Below, in pieces: positions 33,242 through 42,087 of a DNA stretch of 52,409 nucleotides. Positions within the stretch are counted from its first letter, which is position 1. Each line of letters begins with the position of its first letter. The position numbers and the translations under genes are program-made. Under the pieces are notes generated by a model. The model made no database searches. It saw only the letters and a list, made by a program, of their open reading frames with translations, and was not told the origin of the DNA. The stretch spans positions 1 to 52,409 of the forward strand of contig NZ_WNJP01000004.1 of NCBI RefSeq assembly GCF_009733735.1, read 5' to 3'. Source of the DNA: Sandarakinorhabdus oryzae. Lineage in GTDB: Bacteria; Pseudomonadota; Alphaproteobacteria; Sphingomonadales; Sphingomonadaceae.

Positions 33242-34834
33242 ATGGGCTATCAATCCGAAATCAAGGCTGCTGCCGCCGACGTGACCGGCAAGCTGGGCTG
33301 GGAATCGATCAGCGCCGAAAGCGTGGCGCGCATGCGCCTGCAGAACCGCTTCCAGACCGGACTCGACATCGCGCGCTACACCGCTGCCATCATGCGCCGC
33401 GACATGGCCGCCTATGATGCCGATCCGGGTGCCTACACCCAGTCGCTGGGCTGCTGGCACGGCTTCATCGGCCAGCAGAAGCTGATCTCGATCAAAAAGC
33501 ATTTCGGTACCACCGACAAGCGCTACCTCTATCTGTCGGGCTGGATGATCGCCGCGCTGCGCAGCGAATTCGGCCCGCTGCCCGACCAGTCGATGCACGA
33601 GAAGACCAGCGTGCCGGCCCTGATCGAGGAGCTCTACACCTTCCTGCGCCAGGCCGACGCCCGCGAACTGGGCGGCCTGTTCCGCGACCTGGATGCCGCC
33701 CGAAAGGCTGGCGATGCCGTGAAGGCCAAGGCCATCGAGAACCAGATCGACAATTTCCAGACTCACGTGGTGCCGATCATCGCCGACATCGATGCCGGTT
33801 TCGGCAACGCGGAAGCCACTTATCTGCTCGCCAAGAAGATGATCGAGGCCGGCGCCTGCGCGCTGCAGATCGAGAACCAGGTGTCCGATGAAAAGCAGTG
33901 CGGCCACCAGGACGGCAAGGTGACCGTGCCACACGAGGACTTCGTCGCCAAGATCCGCGCCATCCGTTACGCCTTCCTGGAACTGGGCGTGGAAGACGGC
34001 ATCATCGTCGCTCGCACTGACAGCCTTGGCGCTGGCCTCACCAAGCAGATCGCCTTCAGCCGCGAGCCGGGCGACATTGGCGACCAGTACAACAGCTTCC
34101 TTGATTGCGAGGAAATCGACGTTGGCCAGGTCGGCAATGGCGACGTCGTCATCAGCCGCAATGGCAAGCTGCTGCGTCCGAAACGGCTGGCGTCCAACCT
34201 GTTCCAGTTCCGCGCGGGTTCGGGGGAGGATCGCTGCGTGCTCGACTGCATCAACAGCCTGCAGAATGGCGCCGACCTCCTGTGGATCGAGACGGAAAAG
34301 CCGCACATCGGCCAGATCGCCGGCATGGTGAACCGCATCCGCCAGGTCATCCCCAATGCCAAGCTGGTCTACAACAATTCACCCAGCTTCAACTGGACGC
34401 TGAATTTCCGTCAGCAGGTCTATGATGCGTGGGTGGCGGCCGGCAAGGACGTGAGCGCCTATGACCGGGCTAGGCTGATGAGCGTCGATTATGATGGCAG
34501 CGAGCTGGCCGCAGAAGCCGACGAACGCATCCGCACCTTCCAGCGCGATGCGGCGCGCGAGGCCGGCATCTTCCACCACCTGATCACGCTGCCGACCTAT
34601 CACACGGCGGCGCTGTCCACCGACAATCTGGCGAAGGAATATTTCGGCGACGCTGGCATGCTGGGTTATGTGAAGAACGTGCAGCGCGCCGAGATCCGCC
34701 AGGGCATCGCCTGCGTGAAGCACCAGAACATGTCGGGTTCCGACATTGGCGATGATCACAAGGAATATTTTGCCGGGGAGGCCGCGCTGAAGGCTGGTGG
34801 CGTGCATAACACGATGAATCAGTTTGCCGCGTAG
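33242..34834 (+). CDS. aceA: Isocitrate lyase
   Basis: Splits isocitrate into glyoxylate and succinate, the first step of the glyoxylate shunt. The 530-residue protein belongs to the longer bacterial subfamily, like Pseudomonas AceA. Conserved blocks: GLDIARYTAAIMRRDMAAYD, CWHGFIGQQKLI, PIIADIDAGFGNAEATYLL, the catalytic loop DEKQCGHQDGKVTVPHEDF and LVYNNSPSFNWTLNFR. ATG 33242 has AGAGGAG about eight bases upstream. It is divergent from the regulator-aceB pair, and a copy of the four-hairpin repeat, including a terminator, directly follows the stop. Confidence 0.97.
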   Translation: MGYQSEIKAAAADVTGKLGWESISAESVARMRLQNRFQTGLDIARYTAAIMRRDMAAYDADPGAYTQSLGCWHGFIGQQKLISIKKHFGTTDKRYLYLSGWMIAALRSEFGPLPDQSMHEKTSVPALIEELYTFLRQADARELGGLFRDLDAARKAGDAVKAKAIENQIDNFQTHVVPIIADIDAGFGNAEATYLLAKKMIEAGACALQIENQVSDEKQCGHQDGKVTVPHEDFVAKIRAIRYAFLELGVEDGIIVARTDSLGAGLTKQIAFSREPGDIGDQYNSFLDCEEIDVGQVGNGDVVISRNGKLLRPKRLASNLFQFRAGSGEDRCVLDCINSLQNGADLLWIETEKPHIGQIAGMVNRIRQVIPNAKLVYNNSPSFNWTLNFRQQVYDAWVAAGKDVSAYDRARLMSVDYDGSELAAEADERIRTFQRDAAREAGIFHHLITLPTYHTAALSTDNLAKEYFGDAGMLGYVKNVQRAEIRQGIACVKHQNMSGSDIGDDHKEYFAGEAALKAGGVHNTMNQFAA

Positions 34835-34842
34835 CGCGGCGC

Positions 34843-35011
34843 GCAAATAGCGGAGCTATTTGCCGACTCGCGCAAGCGCGGACGGCGAGCGAAAAAGGCG
34901 GCTCTCAAGCCGCCTTTTTTGACTCGTTCGACGGCGTGGCTTTGCCGCGCACTTCTCGCCTTCTTCCTTGGCGCAGAAGGGGACTCGGCGGCTCCGCCGC
35001 CGGCCGCGCCC
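34843..35011. repeat. Four-hairpin intergenic repeat, copy 2
   Basis: Same layout as copy 1 at 4092-4264: stems at 34843-34863 (GCAAATAGC-GGA-GCTATTTGC), 34892-34919 (terminator), 34934-34950 (GCGTGGC-TTT-GCCGCGC) and 34987-35001 (GGCGGC-TCC-GCCGCC). GACTCG lies between stems at 34865, 34921 and 34982. Between copies the first stem differs entirely in sequence yet keeps its pairing, whereas CGGACGGCGAGCGAAAA and the third and fourth stems are nearly identical. Confidence 0.75.
34892..34920 (+). terminator. Intrinsic terminator after aceA
   Basis: Stem AAAAAGGCGGCT / AGCCGCC plus T run, loop CTCA, ending in six Ts. It lies 58 bases past the aceA stop and is the second hairpin of the repeat; the A run before it lets it work on the minus strand too. 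Confidence 0.8.
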
Positions 35012-35054
35012 AGTCGGGCAGAATCCGGCGCGTAATCTACGCCCCCACCCCCAA

Positions 35055-35076
35055 CCCCTCCCGCAAGCGGGAGGGG
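35055..35076. repeat. Palindromic hairpin after the HerA-like gene
   Basis: CCCCTCCCGC-AA-GCGGGAGGGG, a perfect 10-bp stem, 8 bases after the stop of the HerA-like gene on the minus strand. It resembles dispersed CTCCC/GGGAG repeats of GC-rich proteobacteria and may act as its terminator. Confidence 0.55.
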
Positions 35077-35083
35077 AGCCGTG

Positions 35084-36676
35084 TCACCGCACGTTCGCCC
35101 GCCAGCGCGCGATCACCCGGCCCAGCATGTCGCTATCGTCGCCGGTCTTCACCCACAGTTCGCTGAACACCGGGTCGTCGCTCATCGGCCGCTTGGCGGC
35201 TTCCAGTTCATCCAGCCGCACCCGGATCGGCGCCGGCACGCCCTCGCCGGAGATGATGCATTCGCGGTTGCGCAGCGCCGGGATGGCTTCCAGCAGGCTG
35301 CGGCCGCCCTCGGGCAGGGCCGCCTTGACGAAATCCTGGTCGCGCTCATTGTTGAGGCGCAGCGAGACGATGGTGCCGCACTGGGAAAGCGCGCCTTCGG
35401 CGAGGTCAGACGGGCGCTGGGTAACGAGGCCCAGCGACACGCCATATTTGCGCCCTTCCTTGGCGATGCGTTCCAGCACGTCGCGCACCGGCGAGCGCAG
35501 CGAGATGGCGCGATTGGGGATATAGCGGTGGGCTTCCTCGCAAATCAGCACCACCGGGCGGCGGCGTTCCCCGCGCGACCAGACGGCGAAATCGAAGACG
35601 ATGCGGCTGAGCACGGAAACGACCGCGGTGACGATACTGGTCGGCACGCCCGACAGGTCGATCACCGAGATGGGCTTGCCATCCACCGGCAGGCGCAGCA
35701 TCCGGGCGATGAAATCGGCCATGGTGTCGTTGGAATAGCGCCGGTCGAACATGAACTGCTGGCGCGGATCGCGCATCACCTGGTCCAGCTTGTTCTTGAT
35801 GCGGATATAGTTGGTGGCGTTCTGGGCTTCCGACATCTTGCCCATCTCGCTCTGCAGCGCATCGCTGAGGTTGGAGAGCAGATATGGGATGGGCGTATCG
35901 GTGGTGACGGCGCCGAGGCCTTGCGCATAGACCGACTTGGCCCGCGCCATCTGCAGGCAGCGCGCCAGGATATCGCGGTCCATGTCGCGCGCGGCGCCTT
36001 CGCTGGTCAGCAGCACCTCGCAATGTTCCTCGAAGTTCAGCAGCCAGTAGGGCAGTTCCAGATTCTCGACGTTGAACACCATGCCGGTGTTCTCGAACGC
36101 CTTGGCATATTCGCCGTGCGGATCGATCATCACGACATGGCCTTCGGGGGCCTTTTCGATGATGCGGTGCAGGATCAGCGCGGTGGAGGTGGATTTGCCG
36201 GTGCCGGTCGAGCCGACAATGGCGAAATTCTTGGACAGGAAGGTATCGAAGAACACGGCGGCGCGCACGTTGGCGGTGGGATAGACAACCCCCACCTGGA
36301 TGTGCGGGCGATCATCGCCGGAGAACACCCGCGCGGCTTCCGGGCTGGTCATCGGATAGGCCAGGCTGCCGGCGCGCGGATAGGTGCCGACACCGCGGCT
36401 GAAGCCGGTGATGCTGCGATCAGGCCCGATCGCCGCTTCGCCGACCAGATCGACCTCGGCGACGGCAACGCTGTCCTGCCAAGTGATGCCGCGCAGCGTG
36501 GCGACGACCCAGCGGCTGCCGGATTCAACCTTGATCAGGCTGCCCAGCATGCCGGCCGCGGCGATCACTGCATCGGGATTGTCCTTCAGGCTGGCGGCGG
36601 CGGCAATATCGATGCGCAAGCGCAGGTGGCCGGCGCTGACGCCCACCACTTCACCGATCACCGTTTCCTCGTGCAT
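35084..36676 (-). CDS. HerA/DUF87-family ATPase
   Basis: A 530-residue FtsK/HerA-class ATPase. N-terminal beta-barrel (HAS-barrel-like, about residues 1-110), then a RecA-like core with FAIVGSTGTGKSTSTALILH (Walker A), VVMIDPHGEYAKAF and PVVLICEEAHRYIP (Walker B with catalytic Glu), an arginine-finger region RIAKEGRKYGVSLGLVTQRP, and a C-terminal brace. HerA proteins pump DNA, usually with a NurA nuclease in repair or with a Sir2-like effector in phage defence; neither partner is adjacent, so this looks like the housekeeping version common in alphaproteobacteria. Start ATG 36676. Confidence 0.85.
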   Translation of the reverse strand: MHEETVIGEVVGVSAGHLRLRIDIAAAASLKDNPDAVIAAAGMLGSLIKVESGSRWVVATLRGITWQDSVAVAEVDLVGEAAIGPDRSITGFSRGVGTYPRAGSLAYPMTSPEAARVFSGDDRPHIQVGVVYPTANVRAAVFFDTFLSKNFAIVGSTGTGKSTSTALILHRIIEKAPEGHVVMIDPHGEYAKAFENTGMVFNVENLELPYWLLNFEEHCEVLLTSEGAARDMDRDILARCLQMARAKSVYAQGLGAVTTDTPIPYLLSNLSDALQSEMGKMSEAQNATNYIRIKNKLDQVMRDPRQQFMFDRRYSNDTMADFIARMLRLPVDGKPISVIDLSGVPTSIVTAVVSVLSRIVFDFAVWSRGERRRPVVLICEEAHRYIPNRAISLRSPVRDVLERIAKEGRKYGVSLGLVTQRPSDLAEGALSQCGTIVSLRLNNERDQDFVKAALPEGGRSLLEAIPALRNRECIISGEGVPAPIRVRLDELEAAKRPMSDDPVFSELWVKTGDDSDMLGRVIARWRANVR

Positions 36677-36809
36677 GGCGTATCACTCCCTCGCGCTGCC
36701 CGATGTGCCCCGATTTGGGTTAAGATTGGCTTACACCCCCGATGATTTGCCGAGTTTGCACTGGCGCGGCTGCCGGTCCACCATGGCGAAAATTGGGGAG
36801 AAGAGCATC

Positions 36810-37736
36810 ATGACCGGCATGTACCCGCACACGATCGTGGCCGAAGGGCTGGAGTTCCCGGAGGGGCCGGTGGCCATGGCCGATGGCAGCGTGCTGGTGG
36901 TGGAAATCCGCCCCGGCCGCATCACCCGGATCCACCCCGATGGCCGCAAGGAGACGGTGGCAACGCCGGGCGGCGGCCCCAACGGCATGGCGGTGGGGCC
37001 GGATGGCGCGCTCTATGTCTGCAACAATGGCGGGTTCGAGTGGTACGAGCAGGATGGCATTCTGCTGCCTGGCAACGCCGCGGCCGATTATTCCACGGGC
37101 CGCATCGAGCGCATCGACATCGCCACCGGGCAGGTGGATCGCCTGTACGACAGCTGCGACGGACACCGGCTGTCAGGCCCCAACGACATCGTGTTCGACG
37201 CCCATGGCGGCATGTATTTCAGCGATCTCGGCAAGCATTTCGATCACCACAGCGAGCATGGCGGCATCTTCTATGCCCTGCCCGATGGCTCGAAGATCAG
37301 CCGGCTGATCAGTGGCCCGGATTGCAACGGCATCGGCCTGTCGCCCGATGGCCGCACCCTCTATGCCGCGTCCACCGTGCGGCGGATCATCATGGCGTTC
37401 GATGTCGTGGCGCCCGGCGTGCTGGCGCCGGAGCCGCTGCCGGCGGTGCCGGGCCGTTTTGTCACCAGCTGGTCGAACAAGACCTATCTCGATTCGCTGG
37501 CGATCGAAGCCAACGGCAATATCGCGCAGGCGACGCTGATCGAGAATGCAGGCGTGACCAGCGTCGATCCGGCCACGGGCGCGCAGGAATTTTTCCCGTT
37601 CCCCGATCTGCTCACCACCAACATCTGCTTTGGCGGGGATGACATGATGGACGCCTGGGTGTGCCTGTCGACCACTGGCAAGCTCGCCAAGTGCCGCTGG
37701 CCGCGGCCGGGGCTCAAGCTCAACTATAACGCATGA
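36810..37736 (+). CDS. SMP-30/gluconolactonase-family beta-propeller hydrolase
   Basis: A 308-residue six-bladed propeller lactonase. Repeated blade motifs are seen: EGLEFPEGPVAMADGSVLVV (metal-binding Glu), PNGMAVGPDGALYVCNNGG, RLSGPNDIVFDAHGGMYFSD (metal-binding Asn/Asp), CNGIGLSPDGRTLYAAST. It would open a sugar or other lactone; no signal peptide is visible. ATG 36810 follows GGGGAG by nine bases; an ATG at 36783 is in frame. Its stop overlaps the ATG of the alpha/beta hydrolase (ATGA), so the two form an operon that may degrade one compound. Confidence 0.85.
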   Translation: MTGMYPHTIVAEGLEFPEGPVAMADGSVLVVEIRPGRITRIHPDGRKETVATPGGGPNGMAVGPDGALYVCNNGGFEWYEQDGILLPGNAAADYSTGRIERIDIATGQVDRLYDSCDGHRLSGPNDIVFDAHGGMYFSDLGKHFDHHSEHGGIFYALPDGSKISRLISGPDCNGIGLSPDGRTLYAASTVRRIIMAFDVVAPGVLAPEPLPAVPGRFVTSWSNKTYLDSLAIEANGNIAQATLIENAGVTSVDPATGAQEFFPFPDLLTTNICFGGDDMMDAWVCLSTTGKLAKCRWPRPGLKLNYNA

Positions 37737-38599
37737 TCCTGAGGGCCAACGGACTGGACTTTGCCTGCGATGTCGCCGGTGAAGGCCCCGACGTGGCGCT
37801 TTGCCTGCACGGCTTCCCGGAATCGCGCTTTTCCTGGCGGTTCCAATTGCCTGTTTTGGCGGCGCAAGGCTGGCAGGCGGTGGCGCCCGATATGCGCGGC
37901 TATGGCCAGTCCAGCCGGCCGACTCCAACCTATGATGGCAAGACCGCCTATCACATCGATCATCTCGTCGACGATGTGGTGGGGATGTTCGACGCCCTGA
38001 AACCACGCCGCAAATTGCTGGTGGCGCATGATTGGGGGGCGCTGGTCGCGTGGGTGGTGGCGATGCGGCGCGCGGTCGATCTCGATGGCTTGATCATCAT
38101 GAACGTGCCGCACCCGACGGTGTTTGCCGATCTGATCAGCCATTATTGGCCGCAGCGTTTGAAGAGCTGGTATGTGCTGTTCTTCCAGATCCCATGGCTG
38201 CCCGAGTATCTGCTCCGCCAGAATCGCGCTGAGGGGATCGCCAAGGCGTTCCTCAACATGGCGGTGGAAAAGGGCGCGTTCCCGCCTGAGGTGCTGGAGG
38301 TCTACCGCCAGAACGCCCTCATCCCTGGCGCACTGACGGCGATGATCAACTATTATCGCGCCAATCTGAAGTTGCTGGCGGAAACCAGCCCGCCGATCAG
38401 CGTGCCGACGCTGATGCTGTGGGGCGAACAGGATACGGCGCTCGATGTGAAGCTGACCGAAGGCTATGGCCCCCACGTGCAGGATTTCAGCCTGGTGCAC
38501 TTCCCGAACGTCTCGCATTGGGTGCAGCAGGAGGCGCCGGGACCGGTGAACGCGGCGATGCTGGACTGGTTGCAGGCAAAGGGGCTGGCCCGCGCCTAG
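37733..38599 (+). CDS. Alpha/beta hydrolase, epoxide hydrolase/haloalkane dehalogenase branch
   Basis: A 288-residue alpha/beta-fold hydrolase. The oxyanion motif is LHGFPESRFSW (HGxP), the nucleophile elbow reads LVAHDWGALVAW with Asp instead of Ser, the acidic member is probably in LMLWGEQDTALD, and the base is the His in NVSHWVQQEAP. An Asp nucleophile is the mark of epoxide hydrolases and haloalkane dehalogenases rather than esterases. No halide-binding Trp pair can be assigned by eye, so epoxide hydrolysis is the better guess. It overlaps the SMP-30 gene by 4 bases and the convergent polA by 4 bases. Confidence 0.85.
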   Translation: MILRANGLDFACDVAGEGPDVALCLHGFPESRFSWRFQLPVLAAQGWQAVAPDMRGYGQSSRPTPTYDGKTAYHIDHLVDDVVGMFDALKPRRKLLVAHDWGALVAWVVAMRRAVDLDGLIIMNVPHPTVFADLISHYWPQRLKSWYVLFFQIPWLPEYLLRQNRAEGIAKAFLNMAVEKGAFPPEVLEVYRQNALIPGALTAMINYYRANLKLLAETSPPISVPTLMLWGEQDTALDVKLTEGYGPHVQDFSLVHFPNVSHWVQQEAPGPVNAAMLDWLQAKGLARA

Positions 38600-41352
38600 T
38601 GCGCATCCCCCCACGACGCGCCTTGGCCGATCTCGACGCCCAGCGGCACCGAAAGGTCCACCAGTGGCCGGTGGGCGTTGGCCATCACGTCGCGGATCAC
38701 CGGCTGCACAGCCTCCACTTCGGCCTGAGGCACCTCGAACACCAGTTCATCGTGCACCTGCAACAGCATCTTCGTGCCCGTCAGCCCCGCCGCCTTCAGC
38801 GCGCTAGGCATCTGCACCATCGCTCGCTTGATGATGTCGGCGGCGGTGCCCTGCACGCGGGCGTTGACGACGGCGCGTTCGGCAAAGGCGCGCTCGCCCT
38901 GGTTCTTGGAGAGGATCAGCGGCGCGTGGCATTTGCGGCCGAACAGCGTCGTCACGAAGCCGGCATCCTTCGCAAACGCGATGGTTTCGGCCATGTAGTT
39001 GCGGATGCCCGGAAAGCGGCTGAAGTAGAGCTCGATGTAACGCGCCGCCTCGCCGCGATCGATGCCCAGCCGCTGCGCCAGGCCAAAGGCGGAAATGCCG
39101 TAGATGATGGAGAAGTTGATCGTCTTGGCCCGGGCGCGGGTGTCGCGATCGACGTGGCCAAAGACCTCCTTGGCTGTCAGCGCGTGCACGTCCTCACCCG
39201 CGGCATAGACCGATTTCAGTTCCGGCACGTCGGCGATATGGGCGACCAGCCGCAATTCGATCTGGTTATAGTCCGCCGCCATGATGACGTTGCCGGGTGC
39301 AGCGACAAAGGCATGGCGGATGCGCCGGCCCAGTTCGGTGCGGATCGGGATATTCTGCAGATTGGGGTCGTTGGACGAGAGCCGCCCGGTCGAGGTGGCG
39401 GCAAGGTGGAAATTGGTGTGCACCCGGTCAGTCGCCGGGTTGATCTGGGCCTGCAGCGCGTCGGTGTAGGTGGATTTCAGCTTCGAATGCTGGCGCCAAT
39501 CGAGGATTTTCTGGGCAATGGGTGCGCCCTCTTCGGCCAGCCGCTCCAGCTCGCTGGCGTCGGTGGTCCATTGGCCGGTCTTGCCCTTCTTGCCGCCCTT
39601 GTAGCCCAGCTTGTCGAACAAGATCTCGCCCAGCTGCTTGGGGCTGCCGATGGTGAACGGCCCACCGGCGAGCTCGTGGATCTCAAGTTCCAGCCGGCTG
39701 ATCTCGGCCTCATAGAGTGCCGACAGGCGGGCCAGCTCGGCGCGGTCCACCTTGATGCCGGCCATTTCCATCTCGGCAATCACCGGGATCAGCGGGCGGT
39801 CCACCTGCTCGTGGATTTGGGTCACCTGTTCCTTCCACAGCCGGCGGCGGAAGCCCTGCCACAGCCGAAAAGTGACATCGGCATCCTCGGCGGCATAGTC
39901 GGTGGCGCGGCGCAGGTCGACTTCGGCGAAACTTTTCAGCCCCTTGGCGACATCCTTGTAGGCAATAGGCGTGTGGCCCAGATGGCGGGCGGAGAGATCG
40001 TCCATGCCGTGATTCCAGCGCCCGGCATCGAGCGCGTAGGAGAGCAGCATGGTGTCGTCATAGGGTGCCAGCACCGGCACGCCGTGGCGGGCCAGCACGA
40101 TCAGATCATATTTCAAATTCTGGCCGATCTTCAGCACCGCCGGGTTGGCGAACAGCGGGTTCAGCCGGGCGATGGTCTCGGCGAGGCCCAGCTGCGGCGG
40201 CCGTTCGGCGAACATGCCGTCGCCAGTGCCGTGGGCGACGGGGATATAGCAGGCCTTGCCTGGCGCGGTGGCGAGGCTGATGCCCACCAGGTCGGCGCGC
40301 ATCTGATCGGTGCTGGTGGTTTCGGTATCGACCGCCACCGCGCCGAGCCGCGTCGCCTCGGCAATCCACCAGTCCAGCCGGTCGAGTGTCGTCACCGTCT
40401 CGTAATCGGCGTGGATGAAAGCAACTTCGTCCTCCACCACGCTGGCGGTCGAGGGCCGATGCGTGTTGGGCGCCGGGCCGCTGGCGCCGCTGCTGCCCAG
40501 CTTGGCCAGCATGGCGCGGAAGCCGTGCTTTTTCAGGAAGGCCGCCAGCGGCTCATGCGGCGGCTCCTTGAGCGTGAGATCATCGAGCGGTGCCGGCAGC
40601 GGCAGGTCATCCTTGAGCTTGACCAGTTCGCGCGACAGCCGCGCCATGTCGATGCTGGCGGCCAGTGTCTCCTTCAGCTTGGGCTTCTTGATCGCCTCGA
40701 TGTTGGCGATCACGCCTTCGACACTGCCATAATCGCGGATCAGTTCGGCCGCGGTCTTGGGGCCAACGCCCTTCACACCGGGGATATTGTCGGCGCTGTC
40801 ACCCATCAGCGCCAGCACCTCGCCCACTTGCTCGGGCGGCACACCGAACTTCTCGATCACCTCGGCGCGATCGATGGTCTGGTTCTTCATCGTATCGAGC
40901 AGGTTGATGCCGGGGCTGACCAGCTGCATCAGATCCTTGTCGGAACTCACGATGGTGACGTTCATTCCCGCCGCCTGCGCCGCCATCGCGTAACTGGCGA
41001 TGATATCATCGGCTTCCACCCCGGCCTGTTCGAAGCAGGGCACCGAAAAGGCCCGCACGGCATCGCGGATCAGCGGGAACTGCGGGATCAGGTCTTCCGG
41101 CGCCGGCGGGCGATTGGCCTTGTACTGATCATACATGTCGTTGCGGAAGGTGTGGCTGCCGGCATCGAGCACCACGGCCAGGTGAGTCGGCGCTTCCGCC
41201 TTGTTCAACTCCGCGATCAGTTTCCACAGCATGGCGGTGAAGCCATAGACGGCGCCGACCGGCGTGCCATTCGGGTCGGTCAAGGGCGGCAGCCGGTGAT
41301 AGGCGCGGAAGATGAAGCTGGAGCCGTCGACGAGGTAGAGATGCTGGGCCAT
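38596..41352 (-). CDS. polA: DNA polymerase I
   Basis: A 918-residue full-length Pol I. Order: 5'-nuclease domain (about 1-290; YLVDGSSFIFRAYH, TIVSSDKDLMQLV, GVKGVGPKTAAELI), 3'-5' exonuclease domain (about 330-520; AVAVDTETTSTDQMRADLVG keeps the DxE pair) and the polymerase domain (TGRLSSNDPNLQNIPIRTE, IMAADYNQIELRLVAHI, INFSIIYGISAFGLAQRL, LLQVHDELVFEVPQ). It gap-fills and removes RNA primers in repair and lagging-strand synthesis. Both proofreading and 5'-nuclease residues appear intact. It is convergent with the hydrolase. Confidence 0.97.
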   Translation of the reverse strand: MAQHLYLVDGSSFIFRAYHRLPPLTDPNGTPVGAVYGFTAMLWKLIAELNKAEAPTHLAVVLDAGSHTFRNDMYDQYKANRPPAPEDLIPQFPLIRDAVRAFSVPCFEQAGVEADDIIASYAMAAQAAGMNVTIVSSDKDLMQLVSPGINLLDTMKNQTIDRAEVIEKFGVPPEQVGEVLALMGDSADNIPGVKGVGPKTAAELIRDYGSVEGVIANIEAIKKPKLKETLAASIDMARLSRELVKLKDDLPLPAPLDDLTLKEPPHEPLAAFLKKHGFRAMLAKLGSSGASGPAPNTHRPSTASVVEDEVAFIHADYETVTTLDRLDWWIAEATRLGAVAVDTETTSTDQMRADLVGISLATAPGKACYIPVAHGTGDGMFAERPPQLGLAETIARLNPLFANPAVLKIGQNLKYDLIVLARHGVPVLAPYDDTMLLSYALDAGRWNHGMDDLSARHLGHTPIAYKDVAKGLKSFAEVDLRRATDYAAEDADVTFRLWQGFRRRLWKEQVTQIHEQVDRPLIPVIAEMEMAGIKVDRAELARLSALYEAEISRLELEIHELAGGPFTIGSPKQLGEILFDKLGYKGGKKGKTGQWTTDASELERLAEEGAPIAQKILDWRQHSKLKSTYTDALQAQINPATDRVHTNFHLAATSTGRLSSNDPNLQNIPIRTELGRRIRHAFVAAPGNVIMAADYNQIELRLVAHIADVPELKSVYAAGEDVHALTAKEVFGHVDRDTRARAKTINFSIIYGISAFGLAQRLGIDRGEAARYIELYFSRFPGIRNYMAETIAFAKDAGFVTTLFGRKCHAPLILSKNQGERAFAERAVVNARVQGTAADIIKRAMVQMPSALKAAGLTGTKMLLQVHDELVFEVPQAEVEAVQPVIRDVMANAHRPLVDLSVPLGVEIGQGASWGDAH

Positions 41353-41398
41353 GGCGATGACCTAGCAGTGCGCGCCCGCAGACTCCATGGCCCGCCGG

Positions 41399-41989
41399 TC
41401 AGCAATCACGCCAGAACAGCCCATAATTTTCGGCATTGTTCATCGCCTTGGCCGGCTGGGCAGCAAAGCCGAGGCAGGTGCCGGGATCATAGCTATGATC
41501 CTCGGTCGCCAACACCTTGTGGGTCAACTCGTGATAGACAGTCCACGCCCGCTCCTCGGCCGGTGCCCCAAAGAAGCTGTTGGCGATATAGATCCGCATG
41601 CCGGAGCCGACGTGGCTCATCAGGCCACTGGCGCCCATCGGCCCAATCTCGCTGCGACGATCGGTCGGGAAGGCATAGGCATAGGTGCCGTCAAGTTCGA
41701 GGCCGTCATGCCCAACCGGCAGCAATTGCGGGTTATAGAGCGACTTGTATTCAACCTTCAGCTTGGCATCGATGCGATTGACGAAGGTGAGCGTGCGGTT
41801 GGGATCGCGCACGACAGCGGCCATCATGTTCAGATAGCGGAACAGGCGGGTCCGGTCGGCCGCGCCGAACCAGCGGGTCATCGCCGCACCGTCCTGCAGC
41901 GTGTTGCCCAACTTGGACGCCATCATGGTGTAGGCATCAGCCAGCACCTCCTGGGTGCCGGGCGAAAATCCTTCATAGCGCAGCTTCAT
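41399..41989 (-). CDS. Aspzincin (M35)-like metallopeptidase, small
   Basis: A 196-residue protein with no signal peptide or membrane segment. Near residue 152 it has [20 protein letters not shown], giving HExxH with a following T-x-D-x-x-Y pattern, and then [13 protein letters not shown] at the C terminus. This is the layout of the lysine-specific metalloendopeptidase/aspzincin group (PF14521), where the third ligand is Asp and the A-x-N-A-x-N/D-Y-x-x-F end is conserved. Those enzymes are usually secreted; here no export signal is visible. ATG 41989 is preceded by AAGGGA. It is divergent from leuD. Confidence 0.7.
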   Translation of the reverse strand: MKLRYEGFSPGTQEVLADAYTMMASKLGNTLQDGAAMTRWFGAADRTRLFRYLNMMAAVVRDPNRTLTFVNRIDAKLKVEYKSLYNPQLLPVGHDGLELDGTYAYAFPTDRRSEIGPMGASGLMSHVGSGMRIYIANSFFGAPAEERAWTVYHELTHKVLATEDHSYDPGTCLGFAAQPAKAMNNAENYGLFWRDC

Positions 41990-42087
41990 GGTCTCTGTTC
42001 CCTTCTGCTCGCCTGCCGGCACAGGATAGGGAGGCAGACAACGAGTCGCCATGGATTTCTGCTCGGCTTTCTGGCAACGGGGCCACT

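Noticed and set aside
35084-36676. HerA-like ATPase as part of a phage-defence pair (HerA-Sir2, HerA-DUF4297) or NurA-HerA repair
   Set aside because: Neighbours are an intergenic repeat after aceA and an SMP-30 gene; no effector nuclease, Sir2 or NurA gene is adjacent.
38419-41781. Open frame of 1,120 codons opposite polA
   Set aside because: It runs antisense to polA with every motif intact there; long antisense frames are expected in GC-rich DNA and its translation is rich in His, Arg and Gly with no domain.
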